Shown: piece after piece, positions 21,970 through 34,252 of the stretch
Numbering within the stretch: position 1 is the first letter of the stretch
Layout: each line of letters opens with the position of its first letter
DNA from: Neoarius graeffei
Taxonomy: Eukaryota > Chordata > Actinopteri > Siluriformes > Ariidae
DNA length: 64,000 nucleotides
Direction: 5' to 3'
Assembly (NCBI RefSeq): GCF_027579695.1
Contig: NC_083590.1
Coordinates: 20,342,610 to 20,406,609, forward strand
Translations under genes and position numbers: made by a program
Notes under the pieces: generated by a model
Database searches by the model: none
The model's input: the letters and a program-made list of their open reading frames with translations, nothing else
What the model was told of the DNA's origin: nothing

Positions 21970-22270
21970 ATGTTTGAGTTGAGGAAAGCCATATCTGCCA
22001 AACAGACTACTCCAGGGAAAGACATGGTATGCTACAAAATGTTAGCAAATATGACAGACGATACACTAAGGATAGTACTGAGATTATTTAACAGCATATG
22101 GGATTCTGGGCATCTTCCATCAATGTGGAAGCATTCAATAATAGTTCCTGTACTTAAGTCAGGGAAAGAACCCTCTGATCCTGGTAGTTATAGGCCTATA
22201 GCGTTAACATCACAACTGGGCAAAGTTATGGAGAGGATAGTCACAGAAAGAATAACCTACCATATGGATA
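21970..22270 (+). pseudogene. LINE reverse transcriptase fragment (I/Jockey-like)
   Basis: An open ~100-codon fragment from the start of the RT domain: AKQTTPGKDMVCYKMLANM, FNSIWDSGHLPSMWKHSII, PVLKSGKEPSDPGSYRPIAL and SQLGKVMERIVTERI. It corresponds to RT motifs upstream of the catalytic YxDD box, which is absent. The frame is lost right after HMDR. It could belong to the same LINE family as 9970-11821 but is on the opposite strand. Unit 2 repeats it at 63727 and the window ends inside it. Confidence 0.8.
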
Positions 22271-23170
22271 GGGTGACCAGCTTTCCCTAGTCTGAAACCG
22301 GGACACTTTTGCACACAACCATGCTCGTGCACGCACACTTTAACGTAAACGTGACACTCAGAGGTGCTCTTATCATTTTGTTGAAGCTCACATTTATCAA
22401 CATCTCACATGAAATAAAACAAACAGGCATTTTGTCATCTAGTAGCATAGTGGTAGAGACCCCTTCGCATGTTTGTAAACAAACCGACCATTGCCAGGAT
22501 GCACGCGCAGCCTGGACTCAGAAACAATGGCGCTGCCCATAGACCGGCATTATGAGCTGTCAGATTATGCAAAACAATTGTCGTTACAAGATCGAGAATG
22601 CTACATAAATAAGTTAACTAACAAGTGGACATCACCTACCGGATCCGTATTTAATTAAAGAGTGGACGGACGATGTTAGTAAGTTCCCTGGTATACAATG
22701 GCCAGATATATACTCTTACCTTACTGACAAGACTTCAGTGTACACCCACGAAAAACTTCGTGCCTACAAGTCTTCAGACGCATATGATTATGTTATGTGC
22801 AGGCATGTACAACTTGATTAACAATGGGACACTGATATTCATTTTGTTTTAATCAAATTATGCCAGTGATGTGATGGCAATGTGGCTTTAGCTACAACAG
22901 CAAATCTCAACACTAAACAGCAATTTGCAGGAGGTAATGGCATGAAAGGAATGATAGTGTAAAGAGTGCAGCTAAGAGAAATCAGAGCTGCGTAAAAAGC
23001 AAGAGGCAGAGACCAGAAATGAAACTGAACAGGAGCTAGGTTAGAGCAGTCAATGTTAAGTTGGCATTTAGAGTGAGGGCACACAATTTTACCTTTCCAT
23101 CCTTGCTTTAAAATTGTGATTTTCGGCATACACAAATAATGATGGTGTAACAGTGCCAAGAAGGGGCACA
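22271..23170 (+). mobile_element. DNA-element remnant with YqaJ-type gene start
   Basis: A terminus-like GACCCCTTCGCATGTTTG at ~22458 matches the inverted end at 57234-57217. Similarity to 57234-56700 (reverse complement) continues to ~23150. The copy here keeps a longer coding piece than the one at 57 kb. Upstream, 22264-22455 resembles another element end (GGTGACCAGCTTTCCC). Confidence 0.6.
22527..22820 (+). pseudogene. Fish YqaJ/SWIM-family protein N-terminus (transposon-associated)
   Basis: From ATG 22527 it reads ALPIDRHYELSDYAKQLSLQ and DRECYINKLT, then a small indel shifts frame. It resumes as EWTDDVSKFPGIQWPDIYS, YLTDKTSVYTHEKLRAYKSS and AYDYVMCRHVQ. I recognise this as the N-terminal segment of a large multicopy fish family usually annotated with a YqaJ-like nuclease domain. 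That domain itself is not present here, so the assignment rests on the N-terminus only. The function of the family is not established. A paralogue lies at 57167-56973. Confidence 0.55.
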
Positions 23171-24165
23171 CTACTTTAAGCAATTGTATGAACGACAGAG
23201 ACGTGAGTTCCGTGTCAAAACATATACAAACACAATAATCTTAAAATACCGGCAATAAAATCTCTCTCTCTCACACACACACAGCTTATGGATGGTGCTG
23301 CCCCTTGATGGAGGTGTTCGACAGCAAACCCAATTGTGCTGTGGTAAAACAATTAACAAAAACACCACAAACCAAAATAAAAACACAGCAAACAAAATTC
23401 ACAGCAAACCAAAAGAAAACACACAAAAAGCAATTTAAAAATTACAGCACACCCGGTTTGGGCAGCGAAATAAGCAACTAATTGCCGGGCAGCGGTCACC
23501 GTGAGCAAACAGGAGGAAGAGGACAAAACGGCAACTCTGACCTCTCACAGTTAGAGATCACACGGGCCCTAGTGGGAATAAAAATAAATTTACTTGACTG
23601 CAGCAACTGGCTATCACAACTAGAAGAAATAAAAAGCAAGAGCCTACCGAATAGCTGGCACACACCACCAAAAAGGAAGCACACGCCGCCGAGGGAGAGA
23701 CTTCGTTTACCGAACCGTCTCGTGATGTATGCTGCAAGCCAAGAATAAGGTCAACACGCTGCCCCACGAAATGTTCAGTACACACGCAAGTAAGTTTGTA
23801 AACTCACCTGAGCAAAGATCAGCGAGCGCATCGGAGGGAAAAAGATGGAGCACTACTGCTAGGCAGTTAGCGAACAAGCAGCCAAAGCGAGCAGCCAGTG
23901 GCAAAATGAACTCCCTCCGAAGCACAAGCAACGAGGATTGTAGAAGCCAGAGCCGCTAGCCTTGTATGTCCCTCTCAGCAAAAAAAAAAATATTTGTACA
24001 GCCATCCGGCTTTATACAGGTGTGGCTAGCAGTCGCCCAATCGCGAGCCCAGGTGAGGCACCGCGGAGGGACCATCACCAAATTACCGTTTCATTCCAAC
24101 CACGCACAGAAGAGGCGCAGATACAGCGACGATCACCAAATTAACAGCACTACTGCTACAATCTG
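23171..24165 (-). other. Putative 3' LTR/flank of a second Gypsy element
   Basis: On the minus strand a polypurine tract at 24178-24166 is followed by TGTAGCAGTAGTGCTG, which would start a 3' LTR running leftwards. The far LTR edge was not found. No supported gene; short frames here are not protein-like. Confidence 0.4.
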
Positions 24166-24178
24166 CCCCCCCTTTTGC
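24166..24178 (-). promoter_or_regulatory. Putative polypurine tract
   Basis: Minus strand AAAAGGGGGGGCA lies after the pol ORF end and just before a TG dinucleotide, the usual plus-strand primer position of a retrotransposon. Confidence 0.45.
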
Positions 24179-24319
24179 GGCGGCGGCCCGACGACCCAAA
24201 AAGAGAACGCCAAACCACCAACTAAAAAGGTCTTCATTGTTACCTTCCCTTACTGAACTGTTGACAGTTCGCGGCAGCCGGTGGGGATTGGAATGTTTTC
24301 CTGCTGTAGTGTGGGTTGT

Positions 24320-25716
24320 TCACCGCTGACCCCCATTGACTACTACTGACGAAGCGGTGGGACTGAAAAGCTGTAAAACTACAGGGCCATCTGCCACACC
24401 GGTGCCAGACATGGCAAGTGTACGATCATTAAGAACCACTGTGTTGGAATCTAAAACCGTCCCACCAATCAACGGAGGGGGTTCAGGGGCCGCAACAAAC
24501 AAATCCTCTTCATCAGAGTTCTCCTCATCCTCGGGAGAATTACCCAAGCTCGGCGGGGCCTCTGATGGAACATGGTCTGAGGGGGGGCCTCTCCACACAT
24601 GCCTTCAGCATGGTGCGATGTACATGTTTAACCTGTTGTGGCTCACGCTCGGGTGCAATGGTGTAAACCGAACCTCCTTGTGGAGGTGCCTTGATGATCC
24701 AATACACCACTGGACTCTACAAGTCATGGATCTTGTGGCGGCCTCTGACGGTTTGGTCTCGTAAACAGACCCGCTGACCCTCCTCCAGTAGTACATTATT
24801 GACATTGGCATCATGATTGGCCTTTCGACGGTCGGCTGCCAGTTGTAAACGCTCCCTGACCTGTTCCCCAACTACCCTAAGCCAAGTTTGGTGCTCACAG
24901 ACCCAACCGTGTACATCTCCAGCAACCGGTTCCGGGACCCGGCCCAACAGAAAATCAATTGGGAGACGTGGCTCCTGGCCGAACATGAGGAAGTATGGCA
25001 ACTCCCCGGTTGTCTGATGAGGTGTACTGTTATAACAGAACAGCAGCTGGGGTAAGCATGAGACCCAATCTCTCTTCCTGGAAACGGGCAGAGTGCGCAG
25101 AAGATTATGAAGCGTCCGATTGAATCGTTCGCACTGGCCGTTACCGGCCAGATAAGGGTGTTGTGCGGGACTTTTGTACCCCATAAAAGCTGCATAGCTG
25201 CTAGAGGAGCAAAGATTCAAAGCACCATCCCTGGTCTGAATGAATGCGGCCAGGCACCCCAAACCTACAGAACCATTCTTCCACAAGTATCTTCACCATG
25301 GTGACCGCACGCTGATCCCTAGTGGGCACCGCCAAAGTATACTTGCTAAACACATCGGTTAGCACCAAGACATTTTCATGGCCTGATGCAGATGGTTCAA
25401 GCAATGTAAAGTCCAGTGCCAGAATCTCATTCGGGCGGGCAGCCAATAAGTGTCCCATAAAGCTGGACGCAACTGGCTTAGCATCCTTGGCTAACTGGCA
25501 TCGTTCACACTCCTGGCACCAACGCACAACATCTGCGGTCATGCCAGGCCAGTAGCAACGCAACCGAAGCAGCTCTGTGGTGCGTTCGACGCCTTGATGC
25601 CCATGTTCTTGATGTACCTGAGTAAGCACTTCTTGCTGCAGACAAGTGGGCAAGACCAATTGCAGCACCTCCTCCCCCCCCTCCTGGCAGAATATCCACC
25701 TATGGAGCACTTGCAT
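24320..25716 (-). pseudogene. Ty3/Gypsy integrase, second family, partial
   Basis: From the right it has an HHCC zinc region (HQEHGHQGVERTTELLRLRC, YWPGM, CQECERCQ), then LALDFTLLEPSASGHENVLV, TDVFSKYTLAVPTRDQRAV and RIHSDQGWCF with two catalytic aspartates. A frame change follows, then NGQCERFNRTLHNLLRTLPV with the catalytic glutamate, FMFGQEPRLPIDFLLG-like sequence and the C-terminal domain. A further change leads to an acidic C-terminus ending at 24320. The 5' part of pol is missing at 25717, where a THAP-bearing sequence starts. Unrelated in detail to the Gmr1-like element. Confidence 0.82.
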
Positions 25717-25717
25717 G

Positions 25718-26363
25718 TGACGTCACATCTGCTCCAGATTGTAGACAGACACCATCTTGTCGGTAAAACGCCATATTTCCGCCATCTTACCGACACTGAC
25801 TTTCATTATTTTTCGCCGAAATCTTCAAATATTACCGTGCCACAATGCCAGAGAGTTGTATGGCATATAAATGCCACAACAGGAGAGGTCAGAAATCGGG
25901 AAGAAAGTTTCATAGGCTGCCACGGGACCCTGACCGTTACCCTAACTGTTGTAAGAAATCAGTGATAAACAGTGACCTTTAAACATTTGTCAGTCACCCT
26001 CTCATTTTCCCTTTCCACGTTTTGGCTGTGAAGTGTCAAGTGTATCATTACCAATATCTATGACATAGACGAGCACATCTATAATTCTAAGAATTATGAT
26101 TTATCAGTATTGCGGAAGCAAAGTGAAGGAGGCGGCGTCGGGAGCGGAAGCAAAAGCGAGGCTGCAGGCAGAGCCGGCCTGTTGACTAAGCTCAGAAAAC
26201 AGCCACTCAAATCTCCACTGCCAAGCCTCTAACTCTCCAACGCCAGATCCATGGTAAACAAGACGGACGATTTGGAATTACAGCTGGAATTACCTTATTC
26301 TATTCTATAATCGGCTGGTCAGTGCTACTAGATAGCTACTACTGATATATCTAATATTAGTAC
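25718..26363 (+). mobile_element. THAP-bearing element remnant
   Basis: Begins near TGACGTCACATCTGCTCC directly after the broken integrase. It contains the THAP-like start at 25844, followed by unassigned sequence. Ends and target duplication were not resolved. Confidence 0.4.
25844..25966 (+). pseudogene. THAP-type zinc finger N-terminus
   Basis: ATG followed by PESCMAYKCHNRRGQKSGRK and FHRLPRDPDR fits the first half of a THAP domain (C-x4-C near the N-terminus, then an FHR-P-DP-R motif). The expected W and C-x2-H half does not follow; the frame runs into YPNCCKKSVINSDL and stop. THAP domains bind DNA and occur both in cell regulators and in transposases. It is the third THAP start in this window (others at 56293 and 57411). 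Confidence 0.6.
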
Positions 26364-27126
26364 CAGGGCCACTGACAACTTTGGCTGGGCCTGGGACAAA
26401 ATGCTCTGAATGGGCCCCCCACCCGAACGCCATTAAATGTATTCCGTTACGCCCCAAGCCTGCATGCGACAGCCCCCGCAATGCCTTCCTAAACTCGTGG
26501 ATAGTCTACTATAATCATGCGATCGGGGTGCTCTTGAAAAATTGAGGCTACAATGGGACATTCTGAGGCTATCTAAGAGGGAAATTGTAACAAATTGTCG
26601 GTCAACATTGAAAAAGAAAGAAGTAATCTTCTTCTGCCCCGGACAGTCTTTGGCTTTCTTCCATTTCGTGCCGCGGGATGACATCTTTAAATGCCCAAGT
26701 GTCAACAAAAACAACTCGAACTACTTCTGTCAAAAGCTCCCACGCCGGCAGATGAAAGGTCATTCAGTCTCGAGAAATCTCGCTCTACAAGTCAGCTGAC
26801 CTTGTATGTAACCCATGTCAAATCTCGCGAGAGCAGCTGCGACAAGTAAACAAACATGGCGCCTCAGTCTGGAAAACGCCAATTCGGATCGTTTTTTGCA
26901 CCGTCTGGCGGTGTATCTACTATGATTGGAATATTTTTGGAGTAATTATAACGTATTTGATGATCAGACACATTGTCACGTGGTGTTGCTGGGGTGTTTT
27001 CACAGAGAAAAGATCGCATGTTGTGCAGTAGCATATAAGTGCATGGCCTAAGTGTGACTTGGGGTTCAATCGGCATTTCGGTAAGAGGGCGCAGCGCCCC
27101 TGTTCCCCGGTTTAGACGAAAGCCTG
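26364..27126 (-). mobile_element. Non-autonomous hAT-like element
   Basis: Starts CAGGGCCACTGACAAC and ends GACGAAAGCCTG. The interior from 26545 matches 46323-46850 closely, including TTCTTCTGCCCCGGACAG. Its relative at 45211-46853 is longer and still holds a transposase-like N-terminus on the minus strand. No clear duplication flanks it. Confidence 0.6.
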
Positions 27127-28369
27127 ATCTCTAGTCATCTGTCAAAAACTAGTTTAAAGATGCTGTAAGTTCTACATGAATGCTATTTGTTGTTTTTTTT
27201 TTGTTTGTTGCTTTTTTTGTTTGGGAGTAATTTGTTTAATTCAGTTTAGTATTATGTTATTAATCATATTCAAATAGTAAAGGTGCTTAGTTGATATATA
27301 AGAGATATACAAGTTTGAGTACAAATATGATCTTAGAGTAATTATATGACAGTGTGAAGACATACTAAGTCACTTGATTCTGAATGATAATGTTTTTTGA
27401 AGTTTGAATTTGATATTTTCCTAATGCCAATATACAATTAGTTTGATAATGTTTGGTATTATGTAAGTTTTATTTAAAAATATTATGAAATATATTTAAT
27501 CTGTTCTTGTGTAATTGTAGGTACTGTAAGATTGTAAATGAGAGAGATTATATACTTTTTAGGAAGTCTGAATTTTGAGATTATCTCCAGTCATTTATGT
27601 CAAAATCTAGTTTAAACATAGGTAGATTGTTTAATGTTTTTCACTTTCATGAAAGGTGGTCTGAACAAAACAAATATGATAGCATTTTTAAATATTTGAT
27701 AGTGATTTTATTTTATTCAGAAAGTCAGATTTTTCATATTATTAATTAATAGTGGCAAGACTACATGGATTTTAGACTTAACTATATCAAATGACGTAAT
27801 ATTAACCTAGTCATATTTGATATGTAATATTAACCTAGTCATATTTGAAATGCAACATTATACTACTGGTGGTCAAATTGGTAAAAATAGGCTAGTCACA
27901 TGATTTATAGTAAAACAGTAACCTAGTCATATAACAGAAAACTAGTCATATTTGTAAGGTTTTGCGTATATAATTCTTCATATAGGTTTTTGATCTAAAA
28001 TCTTTACATTTTTAAAGTTCAGGTCTGATCATAATGTTTGTGCAATACTATAAACTGTGGATAAGTGTTTGCTGATATGGTTTTCATATCACTGTATTAA
28101 AGGATATGTATAGTGGCATAATTATATTATATAGATTAACATCTGATATGAATGTTTGTTACATGTATTTAGTTTTATTAATAAAACTGTTCTGTTTATA
28201 GATGTACTCTTGAAAATATCTACCAATGTATTACTTATTTTTCTGTCCCCACTAACTGGAACAAATGAGGGATATTTTTACCCATGTTAATATTTTCTGT
28301 CCCCTGTTTCTACAACTAGTGAGGGATCTGTCCCCTATTTTCAAATTCCTAGATTAGGCTCTGCTTTGC
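27127..28369. other. AT-rich spacer before unit 2
   Basis: No gene. Very AT-rich, with repeated CTAGTCATAT motifs between 27800 and 27960 and partly similar stretches near 27130 and 27585 (AGTCAT, TGTCAAAA, CTAGTTTAAA). Probably decayed mobile DNA of unknown type. Confidence 0.5.
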
Positions 28370-29136
28370 ATTCAGTATACAACCATCTGTGTGCCGCCAA
28401 TTTCTATGTTAATATCTTGAAAAAAAAAAGTAATTAAGAAAAAACATTTGATCTCATTGATTAATGAGGCCCATTTTGGACCACGTGATCCTCATACAGA
28501 ATATTACAGCAGTTTTCTAAAAATTAAGCTGTTTTTCAATCTTTGATTTGTGATATCTCAAGAACGGATAAACATTTTTATTCTGCAAAGACTGTTGTTC
28601 TGCATTCAATTCTGCATTCAATGAGACCAGTTTCAAGCTATTTGGATTGAATTTGAATTTTCACCTGATGTGTCTATTGACATGCCACATCCTGACCTGT
28701 ATTAATGTTTATTACTGCAGTAACTGTTTGGTGATGCACAAACAAATAGACAGACAAATAATCAGTCCAGCATTCTGCATGGTTTCAGTTCCCCCACACT
28801 CCACCCAGACTGATTTATTTGGTAGAACCCAGTATATGTGATGGGCATTTACACCATACTTGCCAACCCTCCCGATTTCGGTGGGAGGCTCCCGATTTTA
28901 GCCTCCGTCTCCCGCCTCCCAATCGTATTTGATAAAAACTGGATAAATCTCCCGGTTTTGGGAAATCCCTACAGCCAAGTTAAAAATACTCCCGATTATG
29001 TCCAATCAGAATCGTGTGAGAAACACTGCTGACGTCAACTGATTTTTAACCAATCAACGAACAGAACAACAGTCACTTCCATAATGTCGGATTCACCCAG
29101 GCTGTCCAACATTTTTTTTACAAGCAGTCATTCATC

Positions 29137-29252
29137 ATGGCCACTAAACCCAATACCAAATGGCAAAAATATGAATGCAAATACCAGGTTGCATGGGAGA
29201 ATGAATTTCCATGGATAAGCAAATGTTCAAGCAGCCAGTTACACATTTTAAG
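29137..29252 (+). pseudogene. hAT transposase-like N-terminal exon (unit 2)
   Basis: Orthologous to 1197-1312, open from ATG to a GTAAAG donor. Residues 5-6 are PN instead of AD, and one alanine is valine (YQVAW). No further exons were recognised, so it is a remnant. Confidence 0.55.
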
Positions 29253-29904
29253 GTAAAGATACCTTAAATCAGGATATAATGGACATTTGAGTGTGAAATT
29301 AAACTAGTCTTCCCTACCATTTCAGAAACAAACTGTACAACTTCTAAAGTGTTTAGTGAAATTTTGCATGACAGAGAATTTGTTTGGTGAGTGTATTTGA
29401 ATAGTGCGGTAGTGTCTTAGTGCTATTTTGAATTAATGTTTGAAAGTTTGAAGTGAAAGTTTGCAAGTGAATTATCTGGAAAGTGATGGATTTTGATAGG
29501 AGTTTTGAGGTTTTAAGTGAAAGATTACTAGTGAGCGTATTTTGGTTGTACTAAAATTTTGCATTCGAGTGAATTTCTTTGCGGAGTATATTTTGATAGT
29601 ATGGTAGTATTTATAGCACCATTTTTACATTTTACATTTTGTTTGAAAACTTTCAGTCAGTCAAAGTTTGCAAATGAGCAAATTCCTTTGCTGCATTCCG
29701 ATAGGATTTGGATAGGATTTCTAGTGCTTTTTAAAAATTCTGTTGGAAAGTGTTTAGTGAGAGAGATGCATTTTAGTCGTACTAAGACAGTGTAGTATTT
29801 ATTTAATTGGAGTTGTTACTATTTTGGTTAAATCTTATTAAAATTTAATTATTTATATATGATATTATAGTTCTCTGTATTTTTACATGAGCTTACAGAA
29901 GGAA

Positions 29905-30300
29905 AACCCATTTGATCTCATCTCATTATCTCTAGCCGCTTTATCCTGTTCTACAGGGTCGCAGGCAAGCTGGAGCCTATCCCAGCTGACTACGGGCGAA
30001 AGGCGGGGTACACCCTGGACAAGTCGCCAGGTCATCACAGGGCTGACACATAGACACAGACAACCATTCACACTCACATTCACACCTACGCTCAATTTAG
30101 AGTCACCAGTTAACCTAACCTGCATGTCTTTGGACTGTGGGGGAAACCGGAGCACCCGGAGGAAACCCACGCGGACACGGGGAGAACATGCAAACTCCAC
30201 ACAGAAAGGCCCTCGCCGGCCACGGGGCTCGAACCCGGACCTTCTTGCTGTGAGGCGACAGTGCTAACCATTACACCACCGTGCCGCCAACCCATCTGAT
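29905..30300 (-). repeat. Full-length tRNA-derived SINE, unit 2 only
   Basis: The SINE body 29917-30288 is bounded by AACCCATTTGAT (29905-29916) and AACCCATCTGAT (30289-30300). Unit 1 has the single empty site near 1945. Confidence 0.92.
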
Positions 30301-31196
30301 GCAATCCAATAATACTTTCATTCACTGTGACTATTTTAAGAAATGATAAACATTCTTCTAAAGCATCACTTGTGTTATTTTCTGTGGGTCTCTGTATGTA
30401 CACAATATTCAGGCATGAGATTTTTCAGCTAAAAATCTGATTTAAGACTTCCCTTTCATTGTTATTATATTAAAATTCAAGACCAGAGTATTATTTCAGA
30501 TTTTTCACTCTGAGCTCTCTCAGGCCTGATACATGAATCCCATAACCTATAGTAACTGATAGAACAATATCAACCATTCAAAAACTCTTTAATTGTATAA
30601 ATTTCAAATGGTTTGCAATTAATTGGGATCCACTGTTTTCATCATTTCAGCCGCGCATCAGACCCTCGGCCATCTGAAAATGTCGTTCACGCACTTTAAT
30701 CCCAGGAGAGTTTTGAAAAGTTATCAAGTATGTTCCACTGTAAATTAAACACAGCACTGATCACAAAAACTAGTTTTAAAAAGTCTCCACGAAACCAACA
30801 CTTACCACAACACGACTGCTGGAGAAGGGAGAAGAAGAAGACTAAAGTATAAATAATCTTTGCTTTCCGCATTTTCAGGCCATTTCTTCACATTACCGCA
30901 GGAGAAGGTGGTCACGTGACTGGTGTGTTTGAAAACAGAATGAAAGTCAGACTCTCACTTCCGCCTGGAAATGACGCACATGGTACATAAACACTATCTG
31001 CTGCACTATCATCTGAGCTCAGCTGAATGTTAATCAACAAGAACTTCATGAAAACCCATAACGGCTTTCCGTGTCTTTTATTAAAACACAAGCTCAAGTT
31101 TTTTTTTTCTCTTATCGTTAGAGCCGGAACTACCATATATGGGTATATGGCACTTGGTCCACACCCAATACTAGGGATCTCCAAAGCATATAAACT

Positions 31197-31233
<37 letters not shown>

Positions 31234-32599
31234 AACTTAGTTGATAGAATTTAGCGAATTTGTTTAATTTGTTTTGAATTTTTATTAAATCACACGTAAG
31301 TTCTTTCTAAGAAACTCCCAAATTTGCACCACTCCAGACCGGTAGGCGGCGGTAAATACACAATAACTTCACCTGGGAACAGCTTCAATTCGAAGAACTA
31401 GAAGATAACGTGCATAAGCAGAATATTCTTGCATCCTACATTTTTCCAATTTCTTTTTCTCTCTCTTTTTTTTTTGGAAATAACACTATTGAAAAAACCA
31501 AAATGTTCAAAACCAATATAGCAACATCATGTTATCTTTTTAAATATAGAGAACAGAGAAATTATCAAAGGGAACAATCTGATCAAAATCTAGTCTAAAC
31601 AACTTAATACAAAATTGAAAATAAATTATGTAGGAAATGCTGTAGGTAAAGATGTCCATGGATAGAAAGAAAAAAAAGGAAAACAATGCTTACTGCTTCA
31701 AATGAGCTGTACAAACCAAGTCAAAGGTTGTGAATGAACATTTCACCTGTGAGCACGTGTCTGTGCACATTGCCATTTGCTTTCACCCCCTATAGCATTT
31801 TAGGATAGTTTGCAAGAGCGAAAGTAAAAAACAGAAAGTCTGTCTCATTGTCCTGTTTTGTTGAAAATCTGACCTTGATATCTCGGATGAACATTGTGAC
31901 TGTGTCAGATTTTCGATGAAAATGTCCCAAAGTCTAGACATGTTGGATATTGCATGTGAGAGCTCAAGCTCAAAGGGTCAAATTCAAAAAGAAAAAATGA
32001 ACTGAGTAAATTAGCCCCAGGAGCCAAAATGAAAGGACCATAGCCTTAGGCAGAAATGGCAGTGAGGGATGCAAATAAATAGAGATGTTATTGGTCTAGT
32101 TTGGTCTGTAGTTATTTTCATTTACCTAAGGCTAAGCACAGTTGACAATGTAGATAATCTACATGTCACACCCACTTGCACAAATTGACATAATGGGCAT
32201 GATTGTCTATTTTAACTACATGGTTTTAGTTTAAATTGAACGCAAGTGTATTGATAGAGTACTCTTAAATCAGGGTTGGTCATATTTCCTGGTCAACGGC
32301 TTATTTCCTGGACAAATAAAAACTTAAATAATCTCCTTAAAAATAATTATAGTCGTAAAAGAGCTGTTCAAAAAAAATGATCAGAGACTGAACTGGAAAA
32401 GAGAAACAATGAATGAACAATAACAATGAAGGGGAGCGCTATAAAGATGTGTAAAGTTGAGAAAATAAGGAGGTAATGAAAGGGAATAAAAAGTCAGGAG
32501 ATACTTCTGTCAGGATTTATGGCAGTTTACAAGCAAAGTGTATAGCCACCATCTACTGGACTGAGGTGCAATCAAATGGATGTCATTTCAAAGAAAAAT

Positions 32600-33368
32600 T
32601 GAAATCATCTTCTGGCTGCTCCCGATTAGGGGTCTCCCCAGCGGATCTTTTGTCTCCATTGCTCCCTGTCTTCCGCATCCTTCTCTACCACACCTGCCAC
32701 TTTCATGTCCTCTCTCACCACATCCATGTATCTCCTCTTTGGCCTTCCTTGTTTTCGTTTGCCTGGCAACTCCATCCTCAACATTCTCCTTCCAACATGC
32801 TCTGCATCTCTTCTCAGGATGTGCCCATACCATCTCAGTCTCATCTCTCTTAGCTTAATTCCCAAGCTCTCCGCATGTGCTGTCCCTCTGATGTGCTCAT
32901 TCCTTATCCTGTCCAACCTCCCATCGCAAACCTTAACATCCTCAACTCCGCCACCTCCAACTTTACCTCCTGTCTCTTCATTAAGGGTACGGTCTCCAAT
33001 CCGTACATTACAGCTGCTCTCACTACTGTCTTATACATCTTAGCTTTCACTTTTGCTGGGACTTTCCTATCACAAATGACTCCTGAAATCCTCCTTCAAC
33101 TGCTCCACCCTGCATGCACTCTCTTTCTCACCTCACTATCGCAGCCCCCATTTTCCTGCACAGTTGACCCCAGGTACTTGAATTCACCAACTTTCTTTAC
33201 GTCTACTCCTTGCATCTTCACTACACTCTCATCCCCATTCTCATTGATGCACATGTATTCTGTTTTGCTACTGTTCACCTTCATTCCTCTTCATTCCAAT
33301 GCATCCCTCCATCTCTCCAAACCCAACTCAACCTCCTTTCTATTTTCACCACATATCACAATAATTGA
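32600..33368 (-). pseudogene. RTE-like LINE 3' fragment (unit 2)
   Basis: Copy of 5262-6010 with the same C-terminal RT segment (MQGVDVKKVGEFKYLGSTVQ, LRWYGHILRRDAEHVGRRML, GRPKRRYMDVVREDMK). It preserves EFKYLGST where unit 1 lost a codon, and extends to VNSSKTEYMCINENG at its 5' end. No palm domain remains. Confidence 0.72.
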
Positions 33369-33472
33369 ATAAAAAGGAAAAACAACACAAAACAACAAAC
33401 TAAATCCTATTTGCTAATTTTGTTTCTTTGATAAATGTTATCATAGCACAAGTGATGTTTCCTAATCTAGGC

Positions 33473-34252
33473 TCACCTAATAAGGTGTCTCGCTCGCCTC
33501 AGCGACCTAAGGACGGCCCTCACGTGTTGTAGGTGCCGTGGCCAGTCATTACTATAAATAATGATGTCGTCGAGGTATGCGGCCGCATAGGTGGCATAGG
33601 GGCGGAGGACCCTATCCATCAGCCGCTGAAATGTAGCGGGCACCCCAAACAGCCCAAAAGGAAGTGTGACAAACCGGTGTAAGCTGAACGGTGTGGAAAA
33701 GGCCGTTTTTTCTCGGGATAATGGAGTCAAGGGGATCTGCCAATAACCCTTTGTCAAATCCAGTGTCGAGTAAAAGCAAGCCGTGACTAGTCGATCGAGC
33801 AACTCATCAATACGAGGCATTGGGTACATGTCGAATTTAGACACCGTGTTGACTTTTCTATAGTCTACACAGAACCGGACCGACCCGTCGGCCTTGGGTA
33901 CCAAGACCACCGGGCTGCTCCAGCTACTGTGGGACTCCTCGACGATGCTCATTTCGAGCATGGCCTCAAGTTCTTCCTGAACCACTTTTTTCTTGCGTTC
34001 GGGTAGCCTGTAAGGGCGGCTACGCACTACCACCCGTCGGGGCGTCTCAATGTGGTGCTCTATGAGGTTGGTGGGGCCGGGCAGGGGCGAGAACATGTCC
34101 GAAAACTCGGTCTGCAACTGGGCAATCTCTGCGAGTTGGGTCGGGGAGAGGTGGCCTCCACAGGGGACCGGAGAGGTACGTGATGCCAATGCTCCCTTTT
34201 GAACCTCCGGCCCCAGCTCCGCCTTCTCCGGAACCACAGACACCAATGCCAC
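33473..34252 (-). pseudogene. Gypsy reverse transcriptase, YLDD retained
   Basis: 259 codons with the RT motifs VDYRKVNTVSKFDMYPMPRI, LDLTKGYWQIPLTPL and LPFGLFGVPATFQRLMDRVL, and the intact catalytic box YLDDIIIYSNDW. It ends at the same truncation point as unit 1 (RRARHLIR then stop). Upstream continuity with integrase is lost because of the hAT insertion. The retained YLDD shows that the YLDN of unit 1 arose after duplication. Confidence 0.88.

Larger units (their letters stand above)
423..22270. repeat. Segmental duplication unit 1
   Basis: This span realigns collinearly with ~28370-64000. The shared order is hAT, block A, RTE-like LINE, Gmr1-like Gypsy, I-type LINE, block B, MHC class I-like exons, block C, SINE and LINE RT fragment. 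Shared segments differ by scattered substitutions: I counted 9 differences in the 252-bp alpha1 exon. Larger differences are unit-specific transposon insertions. The right edge is uncertain because the window ends inside the matching part of unit 2. Confidence 0.92.
28855..30732 (+). mobile_element. hAT-like element, unit 2 copy
   Basis: Same ends as the unit 1 element (CATACTTGCC and CAAGTATG). It lacks the nested BED-type hAT but has gained a SINE at 29917-30288. Confidence 0.65.
28695..32535. repeat. Repeat block A (unit 2)
   Basis: Counterpart of 746-4800, again split by the old hAT element. It has a GT/GA microsatellite at 31198-31232 instead of pure GT. No gene. Confidence 0.7.
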
